Shown piece by piece: positions 22,003 through 32,558 of a stretch of 64,000 nucleotides of DNA. The notes beneath the pieces were generated by a model. That model ran no database searches and was not told where the DNA came from. It saw nothing but the letters and a program-made list of their open reading frames with translations. The DNA is taken from NCBI GenBank assembly GCA_013416635.1, contig JACCHT010000001.1, forward strand, positions 1,269,555-1,333,554. Reading direction: 5' to 3'. Every line of letters begins with the position of its first letter. Within the stretch, counting starts at the first letter, position 1. Both the position numbers and the translations under genes were made by a program. Source of the DNA: Candidatus Thiodubiliella endoseptemdiera. Its GTDB lineage: Bacteria; Pseudomonadota; Gammaproteobacteria; PS1; Pseudothioglobaceae.

Positions 22003-22926
22003 TTATCTTAGCTGTTCCGGTATTGGAAAGTGTGTATTTTCTTTTACGCCATCGACTTCAACCACTTCTTGCGCACCATGGCCGCGCAAATAATCAATGA
22101 CTTCTTGTACTAATATTTCAGGCGCTGATGCACCAGCTGTTACACCGATAGTGTTGACATCTGTTAGCCAGTCTGGGTGAATTTCGTTTGCGTCATCGAT
22201 AAGATAGGCATTTTTTTGCATTTTTTCAGCAATTTCTCTCAAGCGGTTTGAGTTGCTGGAGTTGCTAGAACCTAATACCAATAGCACATCAGCATCCTGC
22301 ATGAGTATTTTAACGGCATCTTGTCGGTTTTGTGTGGCGTAGCAGATATCGTCTTTTTGTGGTGATTTAATCTCAGGGAACTTGTCTTTAAGTGCATTGA
22401 CAATTTGCTGGGTATCGTCAATGGATAGGGTGGTTTGTGTTGTATAAGAAAGTTGTTTGTTGTCCAAATTTAACTTATCCACATCTGCAACAGTTTCAAT
22501 CAGCGCAACATTTGCACCTTGATTTGACTGCCCAAGTGTGCCTTCTACTTCGGGATGCCCTTCGTGTCCAATTAAGACGACCTGATGGTTCTGTTTTTGT
22601 TTGCGCACTACTTCTTTATGGACTTTGGTGACTAGTGGACAGGTAGCGTCATAAATAATGGCGCCAATCTTTAGAGCCTGTTGGCGCACTGCTTTTGACA
22701 CGCCATGCGCACTAAAAATCACCACTTTGCCTGCTGGCACTTCATCGATTTCTTCCACAAAAATAGCACCTTTCGCCTTTAAATTATTGACAACAAACTT
22801 GTTATGCACTACTTCATGACGCACATAAATAGGCGAACCATGTAACTCTAATGCACGCTCAACGATTTCAATGGCACGCTCAACTCCTGCGCAAAAGCCT
22901 CGTGGATTGGCAAGTAGGACTTTCAT
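22003..22926 (-). CDS. ispH: 4-hydroxy-3-methylbut-2-enyl diphosphate reductase
   Basis: Last step of the MEP isoprenoid pathway, an iron-sulfur enzyme. The three cluster cysteines are visible in [32 protein letters not shown] and [25 protein letters not shown] and [13 protein letters not shown] are also typical. 307 residues. Its ATG overlaps the fkpB stop (ATGA). Confidence 0.96.
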   Translation of the reverse strand: MKVLLANPRGFCAGVERAIEIVERALELHGSPIYVRHEVVHNKFVVNNLKAKGAIFVEEIDEVPAGKVVIFSAHGVSKAVRQQALKIGAIIYDATCPLVTKVHKEVVRKQKQNHQVVLIGHEGHPEVEGTLGQSNQGANVALIETVADVDKLNLDNKQLSYTTQTTLSIDDTQQIVNALKDKFPEIKSPQKDDICYATQNRQDAVKILMQDADVLLVLGSSNSSNSNRLREIAEKMQKNAYLIDDANEIHPDWLTDVNTIGVTAGASAPEILVQEVIDYLRGHGAQEVVEVDGVKENTHFPIPEQLR

Positions 22927-23342
22927 TGAGAGCTTTCAGATTTTTCAAGTATTTCTACTTGAAAGGAAACATTGCATCCCGCTAAGGGGTGGTTGAAGTT
23001 TACGGTAATGTCATTACCCTCAATTTTATCAATGCAACCCGCATAGGAATCCCCTGTGGGCGTTTTAAATTCAACGCCATTGTTAAGCTTGATGTCTAAT
23101 TCCTCAGGAAATTCAGCACGATTCATAACTTGAATGGCACTGTCGTCAGTTTGACCAAAGGCCTCACTAGCGCTTAATAAGAAGGTTTGTAATTTGTCCA
23201 CTTGTGCTTCTTCAATGCAAGATTCTAGGCAAGGGTCAAGTTGCCCATCACCAACTTCAAATTCAAAAGGGATGTCAAGCGAGGCATCGACCAATTCACC
23301 GTTTGCGTGGGTAAGTTTGTAGAAGATTTTGTATTTAGCCAT
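22923..23342 (-). CDS. fkpB: FKBP-type peptidyl-prolyl isomerase (SlpA/FkpB type)
   Basis: Small SlyD-like isomerase/chaperone of 139 residues: [39 protein letters not shown] (pocket), then an insert-in-flap domain and [19 protein letters not shown] choose the ATG at 23342, which overlaps the accD stop; the longer frame to 23396 lies inside accD. fkpB next to ispH is conserved in gammaproteobacteria. Confidence 0.9.
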   Translation of the reverse strand: MAKYKIFYKLTHANGELVDASLDIPFEFEVGDGQLDPCLESCIEEAQVDKLQTFLLSASEAFGQTDDSAIQVMNRAEFPEELDIKLNNGVEFKTPTGDSYAGCIDKIEGNDITVNFNHPLAGCNVSFQVEILEKSESSQ

Positions 23343-24174
23343 GTAATGCTTGTAGCAGTTGGTGTACTTTATTGCGTAAGTCCTTGCGATGGACAATCAT
23401 ATCAATCGCCCCTTTTTCAAGCAAAAATTCGCTGCGTTGAAAGCCAGATGGCAATTCCTCTCGCACTGTTTGTTCCACTACTCTGGGACCAGCAAAACCA
23501 ATCAGTGCATTTGGCTCAGCAATGTGAATATCGCCAAGCATAGCAAAACTAGCAGAAACACCGCCCATGGTGGGGTCGGTTAAAATTGAGATAAATGGAA
23601 TTTTTTTGTTGCTCAGTAATTTTAGTGCTAGTGCCGTTTTGCTCATTTGCATAAGCGAAAATAAGCCTTCTTGCATACGCGCACCACCTGATGCCGAAAA
23701 ACAAACCAGCGGTGCGCCAGTGTCCATACTAAGTTGTGCTGCACGGACAAATTTTTCGCCCACCACAGAACCCATTGAGCCGCCCATAAATTTAAAATCA
23801 AAGGCAGTCACAACAATGTCCATTCCATATAGTGTGCCACTTTTTACCACTAAAGCGTCTTTTTCATTGGTGATTTTTTGCGCTTGTATCAGGCGGTCTT
23901 TATATTTCTTTTGGTCTTTGAATTTTAAAGGGTCAACTGCAACTAGATCCCCTGCGATTTCTTCTTGTCCGCCTTCATCAAGGAAAGTATTAATTCGAAC
24001 GCGTGCAGAAATACGCATATGATAATCGCACTTCGGACACACATAGTTTAAGTTTTTTAACTCTTCTGAATACAGTGTAGCCTCACACTTCAGACATTTG
24101 CTCCACAATCCTTCTGGGATATTTTTTTTAACAACGCTATTGATAGAGGGTAATATTTTTTCTAACCAATTCAT
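23335..24174 (-). CDS. accD: Acetyl-CoA carboxylase carboxyltransferase beta subunit
   Basis: Transfers the carboxyl group from biotin to acetyl-CoA in fatty acid synthesis. N-terminal zinc ribbon CLKC...CPKC, then the crotonase-fold core with [18 protein letters not shown] and [15 protein letters not shown]. 279 residues, normal. Starts in the trpA stop (ATGA overlap) and overlaps fkpB, so trpA-accD-fkpB-ispH is one tight minus-strand operon. Confidence 0.96.
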   Translation of the reverse strand: MNWLEKILPSINSVVKKNIPEGLWSKCLKCEATLYSEELKNLNYVCPKCDYHMRISARVRINTFLDEGGQEEIAGDLVAVDPLKFKDQKKYKDRLIQAQKITNEKDALVVKSGTLYGMDIVVTAFDFKFMGGSMGSVVGEKFVRAAQLSMDTGAPLVCFSASGGARMQEGLFSLMQMSKTALALKLLSNKKIPFISILTDPTMGGVSASFAMLGDIHIAEPNALIGFAGPRVVEQTVREELPSGFQRSEFLLEKGAIDMIVHRKDLRNKVHQLLQALHG

Positions 24175-24959
24175 TTTATCGCTCCTGCAATTTCATTGGC
24201 TAATGCACCAACACTTTTTAGCATTTTATCTTTATTTGTGCCGTATTGTGCAATAAATGCAACCAACGATGAGCCAACAATTACTGCATCTGCTGATTTA
24301 GAAATGGCTTTAGCAGTCATTGCATCTTTAATACCAAAGCCAACACCAATAGGCAAATCAATGAACTGACGAATTCTAGATAGGTTAGTACTCACAACAT
24401 CCACATCTAAATGACCAGCACCTGTTACCCCTTTCAGCGAGACAAAGTACACAAAACCTGATGCAATTTTTGCTAAAGATGTAAGTCGCTCATTGGTTGT
24501 GGTTGGTGCGACTAAAAAAATGAAATCAATTCCATTTTTATCTAAATCTTTCTTTAAATCGTGCGCTTCTTCTGGCGGCATATCCACTACCAGTATGCCA
24601 TCTACACCACTTTCACTTGCTGCATCAGAAAATGCTTGATAGCCAAATACTTCAATTGGATTCAGATAACCCATCAGCACAACGGCTGTTGTGTCGTTGG
24701 TTTGTCTAAACTTCTTAACTAAACTCAACACATCAAGCAAACTCACCCCATCCGCTACCGCCCGTTCGTGTGATTTAGCAATCACCGGGCCATCTGCCAT
24801 CGGGTCTGAAAACGGTACCCCTAATTCAATTACATCCGCCCCATTTTTAACCAGTGTTTGCATTAATTCAAAAGTGTTGTCCAGCCCACTGTCTCCTGCT
24901 GTAATGAAGGGGATGAAGGCTTTTTTGGTGTTTTTAAAAATGGTGGTTATTCTGCTCAT
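24171..24959 (-). CDS. trpA: Tryptophan synthase alpha chain
   Basis: Cleaves indole-3-glycerol phosphate to indole. 262 residues; [20 protein letters not shown] holds the catalytic glutamate and aspartate region, with [17 protein letters not shown] and GFGIKDA following. Its ATG overlaps the stop of the upstream TOPRIM-like gene (ATGA), so tryptophan synthesis is translationally coupled to an accessory gene. trpB lies 9 kb away at 34092. Confidence 0.95.
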   Translation of the reverse strand: MSRITTIFKNTKKAFIPFITAGDSGLDNTFELMQTLVKNGADVIELGVPFSDPMADGPVIAKSHERAVADGVSLLDVLSLVKKFRQTNDTTAVVLMGYLNPIEVFGYQAFSDAASESGVDGILVVDMPPEEAHDLKKDLDKNGIDFIFLVAPTTTNERLTSLAKIASGFVYFVSLKGVTGAGHLDVDVVSTNLSRIRQFIDLPIGVGFGIKDAMTAKAISKSADAVIVGSSLVAFIAQYGTNKDKMLKSVGALANEIAGAIK

Positions 24960-25498
24960 TGGAATAAATTAGTTAGTTTTTCTGTTAAAGGCTTGAAGTT
25001 TTCGTGTAGAAAGTCATAAGGGGCTTGGGGATATAATTTTTTATAAATACAGGTTGATATTTTTTTGTTTTTATTTTTACCTTGAATATTTAAACATTCA
25101 TCAAATTCTTTAAAGCAATTTTGTTGCTCTTTACTTAAAGTTTTAACAATAAAATCATCTAGGTTTTTATCAAAAATATAATAATCAGTATCAATATCCC
25201 AGTTTAAATCCTTAATTAATTGTTCTATACGCTCTTTGGATTTTTCTAAACCATTGGATTGTTTATCATCTTCTATAAAATCAGCATCAAAAATAAATAA
25301 AACTTCATTAACAGTTTTTCCAACTTCATCATTCAGCTTATTCTCTTCATAGGTTCCTTTCTTTAATAAATAAGATTTTCCCTTAGTAGATTGAATATGC
25401 TGATTAAAATCATAGTCTTTTTCTTTAATTTTTAGATGTCTTAATAATTGCTTAATAAAAAGTTCATCATCAAGCCCTTCGCATACAATTCTTACCAT
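24956..25498 (-). CDS. TOPRIM-like protein (DUF3226-like), partner of the adjacent AAA ATPase
   Basis: 180 residues, no known name. The N-terminus VRIVCEGLDDELFIKQLLRH carries a TOPRIM-style glutamate, and VLFIFDADFIEDD carries the DxD motif; together they fit a metal-binding TOPRIM-like nuclease fold such as the DUF3226 group. Its start overlaps the stop of the ATPase by 7 nt, and its stop overlaps the trpA ATG. ATPase plus separate TOPRIM resembles split OLD-family or PARIS-type anti-phage systems. The family assignment is from pattern reading; function is inferred. Confidence 0.6.
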   Translation of the reverse strand: MVRIVCEGLDDELFIKQLLRHLKIKEKDYDFNQHIQSTKGKSYLLKKGTYEENKLNDEVGKTVNEVLFIFDADFIEDDKQSNGLEKSKERIEQLIKDLNWDIDTDYYIFDKNLDDFIVKTLSKEQQNCFKEFDECLNIQGKNKNKKISTCIYKKLYPQAPYDFLHENFKPLTEKLTNLFQ

Positions 25499-26529
25499 CC
25501 GCGCACCTCTAATTTTTGCTCTATGTGGTGCATAATTCCGTTGTAATCAAACACTATACTGTCTATATTTTTATCTTTTTTACCTAGTTCGATAAGTGCT
25601 ATTTCTGCATCTTGAAGTTTTTTGGCAACCCTTGCATAAGACTCAATACATTCTTTGGAGTGGGTAGTAGCGAATACCTGAACATTGAGTTGTTTAGAGG
25701 TTTTTAAAATTACCTCCCAAAGTTCATCTAATTTTGAATGGTGGATGCCGTTGTCTATTTCATCCAAGTAAATAGTAGTATTTTTGTTTGATGACAATAC
25801 AATTATCATGTTGACAAAGTGCTTTGTGCCATCACCTAATTCTGAAAAGTTAATAAATTTACCGGTATTTCTCAACATAATGCTATCTTTGATAACATCA
25901 ATAGTATCAAAATTAAACATCTCATCAAGAATGTTATTGATTTCCTCTATTTGATTGTTAATTTTTAAATCGCCAATCATATCGTGTAATCTTTTACTAT
26001 TATCACAAATTGAAACAAATCCTTGATGTTTTATAACTGGCAAGTGATTTTTTGTATAGATTTTGTCGTATCCTTTGTGTTTTCTAAAATTTGCAATATC
26101 AATATATCCCCAATTGCCCCATGCGCTAGTACCAAAATGCTCAGGGGCTAATGCAGTATCCTGTAGGCGTAATCTAAACTTTTTATTTATTGCAATCTCA
26201 AAATTATCAATATTTATCTTTAATTCCTCTTTTAACCAAGGTAGAATAAAATTAGTTTTCTCTCTATTTTGTTGTACTTCTAATAATAATTTTATCAGCT
26301 CAAAATGAAACCATGGCCTATCAATGCCAGCCCCTTTATTTTCTGTGTAATTGTGCTCTTTGAAAATATTAAACGCACTAGCAAGCAAAAAACAAGCCTC
26401 CATAAAAGCTGTTTTGCCCACATTGTTTTTACCTGTGATTAAATTAACCCGTGAAAAACCTTCTGCTTTGAAATTTTTAAAGCATTTGAATTTTTCAATT
26501 TCAATATTTTTAATAAAATGTTCGTTCAT
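25492..26529 (-). CDS. AAA_15-type ATPase of an OLD-like two-gene system
   Basis: 345 residues of the ABC/SMC-like ATPase class found in OLD nucleases and phage-defence operons. Walker A LITGKNNVGKTAFMEACFLL at residue 30, a signature-like FSELGDGTKHFVNMIIVL, Walker B TIYLDEIDNGIHHSKLDEL and the H-loop ATTHSKECIESY. It ends with GIMHHIEQKLEVRGW and overlaps the TOPRIM-like gene. Typical partners are nucleases; the ATPase would act as sensor. Frame intact. Confidence 0.8.
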   Translation of the reverse strand: MNEHFIKNIEIEKFKCFKNFKAEGFSRVNLITGKNNVGKTAFMEACFLLASAFNIFKEHNYTENKGAGIDRPWFHFELIKLLLEVQQNREKTNFILPWLKEELKINIDNFEIAINKKFRLRLQDTALAPEHFGTSAWGNWGYIDIANFRKHKGYDKIYTKNHLPVIKHQGFVSICDNSKRLHDMIGDLKINNQIEEINNILDEMFNFDTIDVIKDSIMLRNTGKFINFSELGDGTKHFVNMIIVLSSNKNTTIYLDEIDNGIHHSKLDELWEVILKTSKQLNVQVFATTHSKECIESYARVAKKLQDAEIALIELGKKDKNIDSIVFDYNGIMHHIEQKLEVRGW

Positions 26530-26571
26530 AATAATCTCTATTTTGCCCTTTCAGATTTTGAAAAATGTTTT

Positions 26572-27069
26572 TTATTCTTGACATAATCTGGTATTTAATG
26601 TTGATAACTTTTCGCAAATTTCATCGGTTTCGCAAATTACAAAAGGTTTTTTCTTTAAATTTTCTGGTAAATATTTATCTAATAAGTTACTTTCCGTATT
26701 ATTGGCAACGACCAAATAATTTGTTACGGGTATTAAGCTTGAATCTATTGTTTGTCTGATTATAGTTAAAGAATCTGTAAACTTTTTCTCAATATTTGAG
26801 AGTACACTTTTTTGTATTTCTTCTTTGGTTTTTTCTTTTTTTCTCAATAAATGGCTTATTTTTCCTTTTATATCTTTTAACTCTATCAATATTAAACCAT
26901 TTTCTATTATTTCAAAATAATCCACCCTGCATTCATTGACATTGCTTGACAGACTTTTAACAAAGCCATCACTATCATCAAATTTGATGGCTTGACAGTT
27001 CGCCTCCTCTATTATGCCGTCAATATTTTCAGCCTGTTGTATTGCTTTACAAAATTTTGTATCAATCAT
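26572..27069 (-). CDS. Possible PD-(D/E)XK nuclease-like partner protein
   Basis: 166 residues from the ATG at 27069 (MIDTKFCKAIQQAENID), which lies inside the end of the upstream ATPase gene. The stretch CRVDYFEIIENGLILIELKD has an aspartate, then E-x-K after a hydrophobic strand, the core of a PD-(D/E)XK nuclease. The rest (LIIRQTIDSSLIPVTNYLVV) fits alternating helices and strands. I do not recognise the family by name. Coupling to an OLD-like ATPase supports a nuclease role, but the active site is inferred from one motif. Confidence 0.5.
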   Translation of the reverse strand: MIDTKFCKAIQQAENIDGIIEEANCQAIKFDDSDGFVKSLSSNVNECRVDYFEIIENGLILIELKDIKGKISHLLRKKEKTKEEIQKSVLSNIEKKFTDSLTIIRQTIDSSLIPVTNYLVVANNTESNLLDKYLPENLKKKPFVICETDEICEKLSTLNTRLCQE

Positions 27070-28436
27070 TGTCAGGGTCGTATAACTCACTTAAAAATAA
27101 ATCTTCATACGCATTCATTAACTCATTCCTTGACGCAATTAAATTGTCAGTAATATCATCAGATTCAAATTTAAATAAGCCCCCTGCTTTTGTAAAATGA
27201 TTAATAGCAATAAAATCGCCGTCTTTGTCTTTAGTGTGAACTTCTAACGCCTTAATCATATCCAAACTATGCGTTGCCATCACCACATTAACACCATTTT
27301 CTGCCAGCTTAATCAAAACCTTGGTTAATAAAACTTGCCAAGCAGGGTGTAAATTTGTCTCTGGTTCATCAAAAAACACAAATGAACCTTCACTAATTAC
27401 ATTGTTTTTTAAGAGTGCTTGAATCATGCCTAAATTGGTCATACCAAAAGAAATGAGGTTTTTATCAATTGTGTTGCCATTATCATCTTCAAATGACAAG
27501 CGACCATTGTCAAAAATAAATTCGCCGCCAATTTCTGTTTTTAACTCGGTTGCTAATTCTGAAACTGCTTCTATCGGTGGATTTTTTGATTTGGTGTTAA
27601 GGGTTTTGTCAAATCATAAAAATATTTTGAGACACCTGTTAAATCATTTTTTTGTTCCACTTCTTTCGACTTATTGAGTGCATCTCTGACACTCCAATAG
27701 GCGGGAGATTCAAAAAAAACTACCCTTGAGAACTGATTGATTTGTGCGATAAAATTATCACTAACATTGCTAACAATACTGTTGCTACGAAAAGTTAAAG
27801 TAAAGTCTTTTTCTGTAGATTGGATTTTGCATTCTTTTTCACCAAAAGAAATTAATTCTGATAGGCCTGTAATTTGAAAATTATCTCTAATTTCATCGCA
27901 AAGTGCATTGTTTAAGGCAGTAATATGGCTACTTTGACTATTTTTTAACTTTTCTCTTAACAGTTGAAGGCGTGCTCTAATTCTTGAATGGTTTTTTTTG
28001 CTAATTTTATTTTGATAGGTTTTTTTTCTATCTCTTTTAAATAACTTTCAAACTCTGCTAAAAATTTGTCTGTTTGCTTGCATAAGGCAATCGTATTTAA
28101 AAAATAAACGGTTGCACTTTCATCTTTAAATTTATTCAAGTCATCGTGTAATGCTGACAAAGACTTACTCAAGTTGTTAATTTGTAGCCTGTCATTTTGA
28201 CTGATATGCTGAATTGACAACCTTAGTATGGCTAACTTAATATTAATTAACGAAATATCAAGGGTAATATCTCTATGTAAAACATTGGTATTGAGTGTGT
28301 TGAACGCCGAATAAAGCACTTTAGTAAAAAAACTCTTACCCGTACCATTTTCGCCAGTTAGCACAGTCAAAGGGCGAACTTTTACTGTGCCCTTTTTTAA
28401 TTTACCTAAGTTTTTAACTTCAATATCTAATTTCAT
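27062..28436 (-). pseudogene. OLD-like AAA ATPase, two one-base deletions
   Basis: About 458 residues after repair. N-part MKLDIEVKNLGKLKKG with Walker A TGENGTGKSFFTKVLYSAF; C-part with signature-like ISFGMTNLGMIQALL, Walker B FVFFDEPETNLHPAWQVLL and H-loop ATHSLDMIKALE. Frame breaks sit near 27965 (TTCAAC for TTCAAAC) and near 27608 (ACAAAACCC for ACAAAAACCC); both lose one A, and the middle part reads cleanly between them (QFSRVVFFESPAYWSVRDAL). Probably intact in life. Forms a pair with the nuclease-like gene at 26572, its stop overlapping that gene's start by 8 nt. Confidence 0.8.
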
Positions 28437-28438
28437 TG

Positions 28439-29473
28439 TTACCTCTTGCTAAATTGATGCACACAATCCACCAATACTTGCATATTTTCAGGGTCAACAT
28501 CAGGGGTAATGCCATGACCGAGGTTAAAAATATGCCCTGTATTGCCTTTAAATTGAGATAAAACTTTTTTCACTTCTTGTTCGATAATTTCGGGTGTGGC
28601 ATACATCACGGCAGGATCAAGGTTGCCTTGAATAGCAACTTTATCGCCTACTTCTGCTTGCACGACATTGAGTTCAACTGTCCAATCAATGCCAATACCA
28701 TCACAGCCAGTATCGGCAATGTGGGTTAAATGTTTGCCGCCGTTTTTGCTGAATAGGGTGATTGGGGTGTTAGGATGTTGTGCTTTGACACCTTTAACAA
28801 TTTTTGCCATATAATTTAATGAAAAATCTAGGTAATTTTGCTTGGACAATACACCGCCCCAAGTGTCGAAAACCATCACGCTATCAGCACCAGATAAAAT
28901 TTGTTGGTTAAGGTAGACGATGACGCTGTCGGCTAATTTATCTAACAGCAAGTGCAGGGCTTTTGGCTCGTTAAATAGCATTTTTTTAGTGTTGGCGAAG
29001 GTTTTGCTGCTACCACCTTCAATCATATAAGTGGCTAAAGTCCATGGACTGCCGCTAAAGCCAATCAATGGTACGCGGTTATTGAGCGCTGTTTTAATGG
29101 TCGAAACCGCATCAAATACATAGCTTAAATCATCATTCACATCAATTGGCAAATTCTCAATGTCTTTTAGAGTTTTAATTGGGTTGCTAAATTTAGGACC
29201 TTCGCCCTCTGAAAAATACAAGCCCAAACCCATCGCATCAGGAATTGTCAAAATATCTGAGAATAAAATTGCTGCATCTAGGTCAAATCTATCAATCGGC
29301 TGCATCGTTACTTCACACGCCAACTCTTTATTTTTGCATAATGACATAAAATCACCTGCTTGTTTGCGTGTGGCACGATACTCTGGCAAGTAGCGTCCTG
29401 CTTGGCGCATCACCCAAATTGGGGTGCGGGAAGTTGGCTTTTTTTGTAAGGCGTTTATATAATCAAATGACAT
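28439..29473 (-). CDS. hemE: Uroporphyrinogen decarboxylase
   Basis: Removes four carboxyl groups in haem synthesis. 344 residues; signature [48 protein letters not shown] and the C-terminal [16 protein letters not shown]. The OLD-like ATPase starts 3 nt after its stop, so the accessory genes may depend on the hemE promoter. Confidence 0.96.
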   Translation of the reverse strand: MSFDYINALQKKPTSRTPIWVMRQAGRYLPEYRATRKQAGDFMSLCKNKELACEVTMQPIDRFDLDAAILFSDILTIPDAMGLGLYFSEGEGPKFSNPIKTLKDIENLPIDVNDDLSYVFDAVSTIKTALNNRVPLIGFSGSPWTLATYMIEGGSSKTFANTKKMLFNEPKALHLLLDKLADSVIVYLNQQILSGADSVMVFDTWGGVLSKQNYLDFSLNYMAKIVKGVKAQHPNTPITLFSKNGGKHLTHIADTGCDGIGIDWTVELNVVQAEVGDKVAIQGNLDPAVMYATPEIIEQEVKKVLSQFKGNTGHIFNLGHGITPDVDPENMQVLVDCVHQFSKR

Positions 29474-29536
29474 GTTCTAGGTAAATGGATTAATTAGTGT
29501 GTAATTATAGCGATTTTGCTCAGTGTTCGGGCATAA

Positions 29537-29562
29537 AAAAAGCCACAAATAGGTGGCTTTTT
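29537..29562. terminator. Intrinsic terminator between rpmE and hemE
   Basis: Stem AAAAAGCCAC / GTGGCTTTTT with a 6-nt loop. It lies beyond the rpmE stop and before the hemE start. Confidence 0.85.
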
Positions 29563-29578
29563 ATTGAATGATTTTTGT

Positions 29579-29791
29579 TTATCGCTTGAACGCACCGTAA
29601 CGAGATTTAAACTTCTCAACACGACCTGCACTGTCCATAATTTTTTGCTTACCTGTGTAAAAAGGATGGCAAGAAGAGCACACATCTAAATGTAGCTCTT
29701 CTTTACCGATGGTTGAACGCGATTCAAAAGTATTGCCACAAGAACATACTATTTTTACTGCTTCATAATTTGGGTGAATATCTGTTTTCAT
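29579..29791 (-). CDS. rpmE: 50S ribosomal protein L31 (zinc-binding form)
   Basis: 70 residues: [20 protein letters not shown], then [16 protein letters not shown]. Cysteines in CSC and CSSC make it the zinc-binding C+ type. Divergent from glmU, and followed by a terminator. Confidence 0.96.
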   Translation of the reverse strand: MKTDIHPNYEAVKIVCSCGNTFESRSTIGKEELHLDVCSSCHPFYTGKQKIMDSAGRVEKFKSRYGAFKR

Positions 29792-29852
29792 ATCTATAAC
29801 GGTTTTATCGTAAATCTCAAAGAGAGCATATTATATACTATAAAATACAATT

Positions 29853-31211
29853 ATGAACAATATTAACGCAATCATTCTCGCTGCCGGCAAAGGCACGCGT
29901 ATGAATTCCACTAAACCCAAGGTTTTGCAAACTCTGTCGGATAAAACTTTGCTTGAACATGTGCTGATTCAAGCACAGCAACTTTGCTCAAAAGTATATG
30001 TAGTGTATGGGTTTGGTGGCGAGCAAGTGCAACAGACGATTAATGATGCATCAATCAATTGGGTTGAACAAGTTGAACAATTAGGCACAGGACATGCCGT
30101 TGCACAGGCAATGCCACAGATTGACGATGACTCAATTTCTTTGATTTTATATGGCGATGTGCCTTTAATTGAACAATCCACTCTAAAAAAATTAATTGCC
30201 CATGCGCAAGAAAGTGGCGTAGCATTATTATCCATTATTTTGGAAAATCCAACGGGTTATGGACGAATTTTGCGTAAAAACGACCAAATTCAAGCCATTA
30301 TTGAGCAAAAAGACGCTAATAACGACCAAATTTCCATTTCTGAGGTGAATACAGGTATTATGGCGGTCAATAGTGGCTTATTGAGGACATATTTAGGTGC
30401 ATTGAACACTGATAATGCCCAAAGTGAATTTTATTTAACCGATATTATCGCCATGGCAGTGAAAGACGGCAGAACAGTCGCATCGGTCATTGCGGAAAAC
30501 GAATTTGAAGTAGCGGGCGTGAATGACAAAGTGCAATTGGCAGAATTAGAAAGAATTTTTCAGAAAAATCAAGCAAATCAATTGATGCAACAAGGCTTAA
30601 CGCTAAAAGACCCTACTCGCTTTGATTGTCGTGGCTCATTAAATTTTGGGCAAGACTGTGAAATCGATGTTAATGTGCTAATTGAGGGTAATGTTTCGCT
30701 TGGAAATAACACAATTATTGCGTCGAATTGCATAATAAAAAACGCTAAAATCGGTAATAATGTAGTTATATTTCCAAATTCTGTGATTGAAGATGCCACG
30801 ATTGGCGAAGGCGCGTCTATTGGCCCATTTGCACGCATTCGTCCAGCAGCTAACATCGGTGAAAACGCCAAAATTGGCAACTTTGTTGAAGTGAAAAAAT
30901 CCACCATTGGCAAGGGTTCAAAAGTCTCACACCTAAGTTATGTAGGTGATACGACTATGGGCGAGGGTGTGAATATCGGTGCTGGCGTGATTACTTGCAA
31001 CTATGATGGCATTAATAAATACCAAACCATTATTGAAGATGGTGCGTTTATTGGCTCTGATTCCCAACTCATCGCCCCCGTCAAAATTGGCAAAAACGCC
31101 GTCATTGGTGCAGGCTCAACCATCACTAAAGATGCGCCAGATAGCCAACTTAGTTTAAGTCGCGCTAAGCAGGCTACGCTAAAAAACTGGAAAAAACCAA
31201 CTAAGAAATAA
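29853..31211 (+). CDS. glmU: Bifunctional UDP-N-acetylglucosamine pyrophosphorylase / glucosamine-1-phosphate acetyltransferase
   Basis: Makes UDP-GlcNAc for peptidoglycan and lipid A. N-terminal nucleotidyltransferase with IILAAGKGTRMNSTKPKVLQ, LYGDVPL and EVNTGIMAV; C-terminal left-handed beta helix with hexapeptide repeats (IGENAKIGNFVEVKKSTIG) and the acetyl site NYDGINKYQT. 452 residues. The transporter gene begins 2 nt downstream. Confidence 0.97.
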   Translation: MNNINAIILAAGKGTRMNSTKPKVLQTLSDKTLLEHVLIQAQQLCSKVYVVYGFGGEQVQQTINDASINWVEQVEQLGTGHAVAQAMPQIDDDSISLILYGDVPLIEQSTLKKLIAHAQESGVALLSIILENPTGYGRILRKNDQIQAIIEQKDANNDQISISEVNTGIMAVNSGLLRTYLGALNTDNAQSEFYLTDIIAMAVKDGRTVASVIAENEFEVAGVNDKVQLAELERIFQKNQANQLMQQGLTLKDPTRFDCRGSLNFGQDCEIDVNVLIEGNVSLGNNTIIASNCIIKNAKIGNNVVIFPNSVIEDATIGEGASIGPFARIRPAANIGENAKIGNFVEVKKSTIGKGSKVSHLSYVGDTTMGEGVNIGAGVITCNYDGINKYQTIIEDGAFIGSDSQLIAPVKIGKNAVIGAGSTITKDAPDSQLSLSRAKQATLKNWKKPTKK

Positions 31212-31213
31212 AA

Positions 31214-32546
31214 ATGTACTTACTACCTCGCAATGTTTGGTTATTGGCAATTAGCTTGTCATTATTTATGTCTTTGACGGTTTTTGTGATTTTCCTTGGA
31301 GGAATTATTGGTCAATTCTTAGCGCCCAATGTCAGTTTATCAACCCTACCAGTGGCAATGATTGTGGTGGGTACTGCCAGTAGCATTATTCCTGTTGTTT
31401 ATATTATGAGACCTTTGCATAAATATGAATAATCATCAAAACGCCATCTTTCATCAAATTACAAACTTTTTAAAAACACCCTTAGCCCTGCTAGGAGTGG
31501 ATTTAAAAAATTTCCAATTTAATAAAATCTGTCATTTTGCTAATCATCCCTATTTATGCAAAGGTCTCATTATGTCTAAAATTGGTAGAAGACGCACCTT
31601 TTTAGGGGTTTGTATTTATACAATTGCTGTTATTGCATTTGCCATCATGGCTTTAGAGTTGAAGTCATTTTATTTATTTTGTTTAGCTACTTTCTTATTT
31701 GGTGTTACCGCCGCAACCATGAATCAGTTCAGATTTGCTGCCATTGAAAGTGTTGATAAAAACCTCAATGCAACAGCGACTTCAGTGGTGCTTATTGGTG
31801 GCTTAGTGTCTGCTTTTTTAGGCCCAGAACTTGCAATCTTGGGAAAAGATTGGTTTGATACTGCTTTTGTTGGCTCGTTTTTGTTACTCAGTGTCTGTTT
31901 TCTATTTGCATTTTTGTTGCTATGGTTTTATCAATCAAATCAAATTCCTTCAATCCAACAAAAACAATCAGGCAGAAGTCTAAGAACTATCGTCAAACAA
32001 CCTGTATTCATCATCGCTATATCCAGTGCCACCGTGGGTTATGTGGTGATGAGTTACATCATGACTGCCACACCAATGAGTATGCATATTATTGACGGTT
32101 TCTCTTTGGAGCAAACCAAATTTGTGATTCAGTCTCATGTTATTGCGATGTTTCTACCTTCTTTATTTACCCCAATGGTTGTTAAATTATTTGGACTCAG
32201 GAAAATGATGATAATCGGCATCATATTGTATTTAGCCTGTATCGTCATCGGCTACAGCCATAGTCTGCACGAGTATTGGGCAGCGTTAATCTTATTGGGA
32301 CTTGGCTGGAATTTTCTATTTATTGGCGGCACCAGTTTATTGCCACACGCTTATCATGAGAATGAAAAATTTAAAGTGCAATCTATTAATGACTTCTTAA
32401 TTTTTGCTATGCAAGGAATAGCCTCACTATCAGCAGGTTGGTTTGTGTTTAATTTTGGTTGGGAGGTCGTTCTGCTTTCCACTGTTCCACTGTTGCTGCT
32501 TCAACTATTAGTGCTATGGTGGTGGCTAAGAAACAAATCAAATTAA
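31214..32546 (+). pseudogene. MFS transporter interrupted by a MITE
   Basis: The first 64 residues (MYLLPRNVWLLAISLSLFMS to SSIIPVVYI) form two membrane helices; then the MITE at 31408-31568 enters at an ATTAT target and brings a stop after MRPLHKYE. Beyond it the protein goes on with MSKIGRRRTFLGVCIYT, the classic loop between helices 2 and 3 of MFS carriers, and about ten more helices to WWWLRNKSN. Removing the element and one ATTAT joins PVVYIMSKIGRRR perfectly. The MITE itself opens a frame from an ATG at 31425 into the transporter, so a product lacking helices 1-2 could be made. Substrate unknown. Confidence 0.88.
31408..31568 (-). mobile_element. 161-bp MITE, copy 3, inside the MFS gene
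   Basis: Reverse orientation relative to copies 1 and 2. Ends GAGACCTTTGCATAAATA and its complement; 5-bp target duplication ATTAT at 31403-31407 and 31569-31573. Confidence 0.97.
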
Positions 32547-32558
32547 AAATGAATTTAT

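Noticed and set aside
23567..24022. 151-codon plus-strand ORF
   Set aside because: Antisense to accD, no ribosome site, no recognisable protein.
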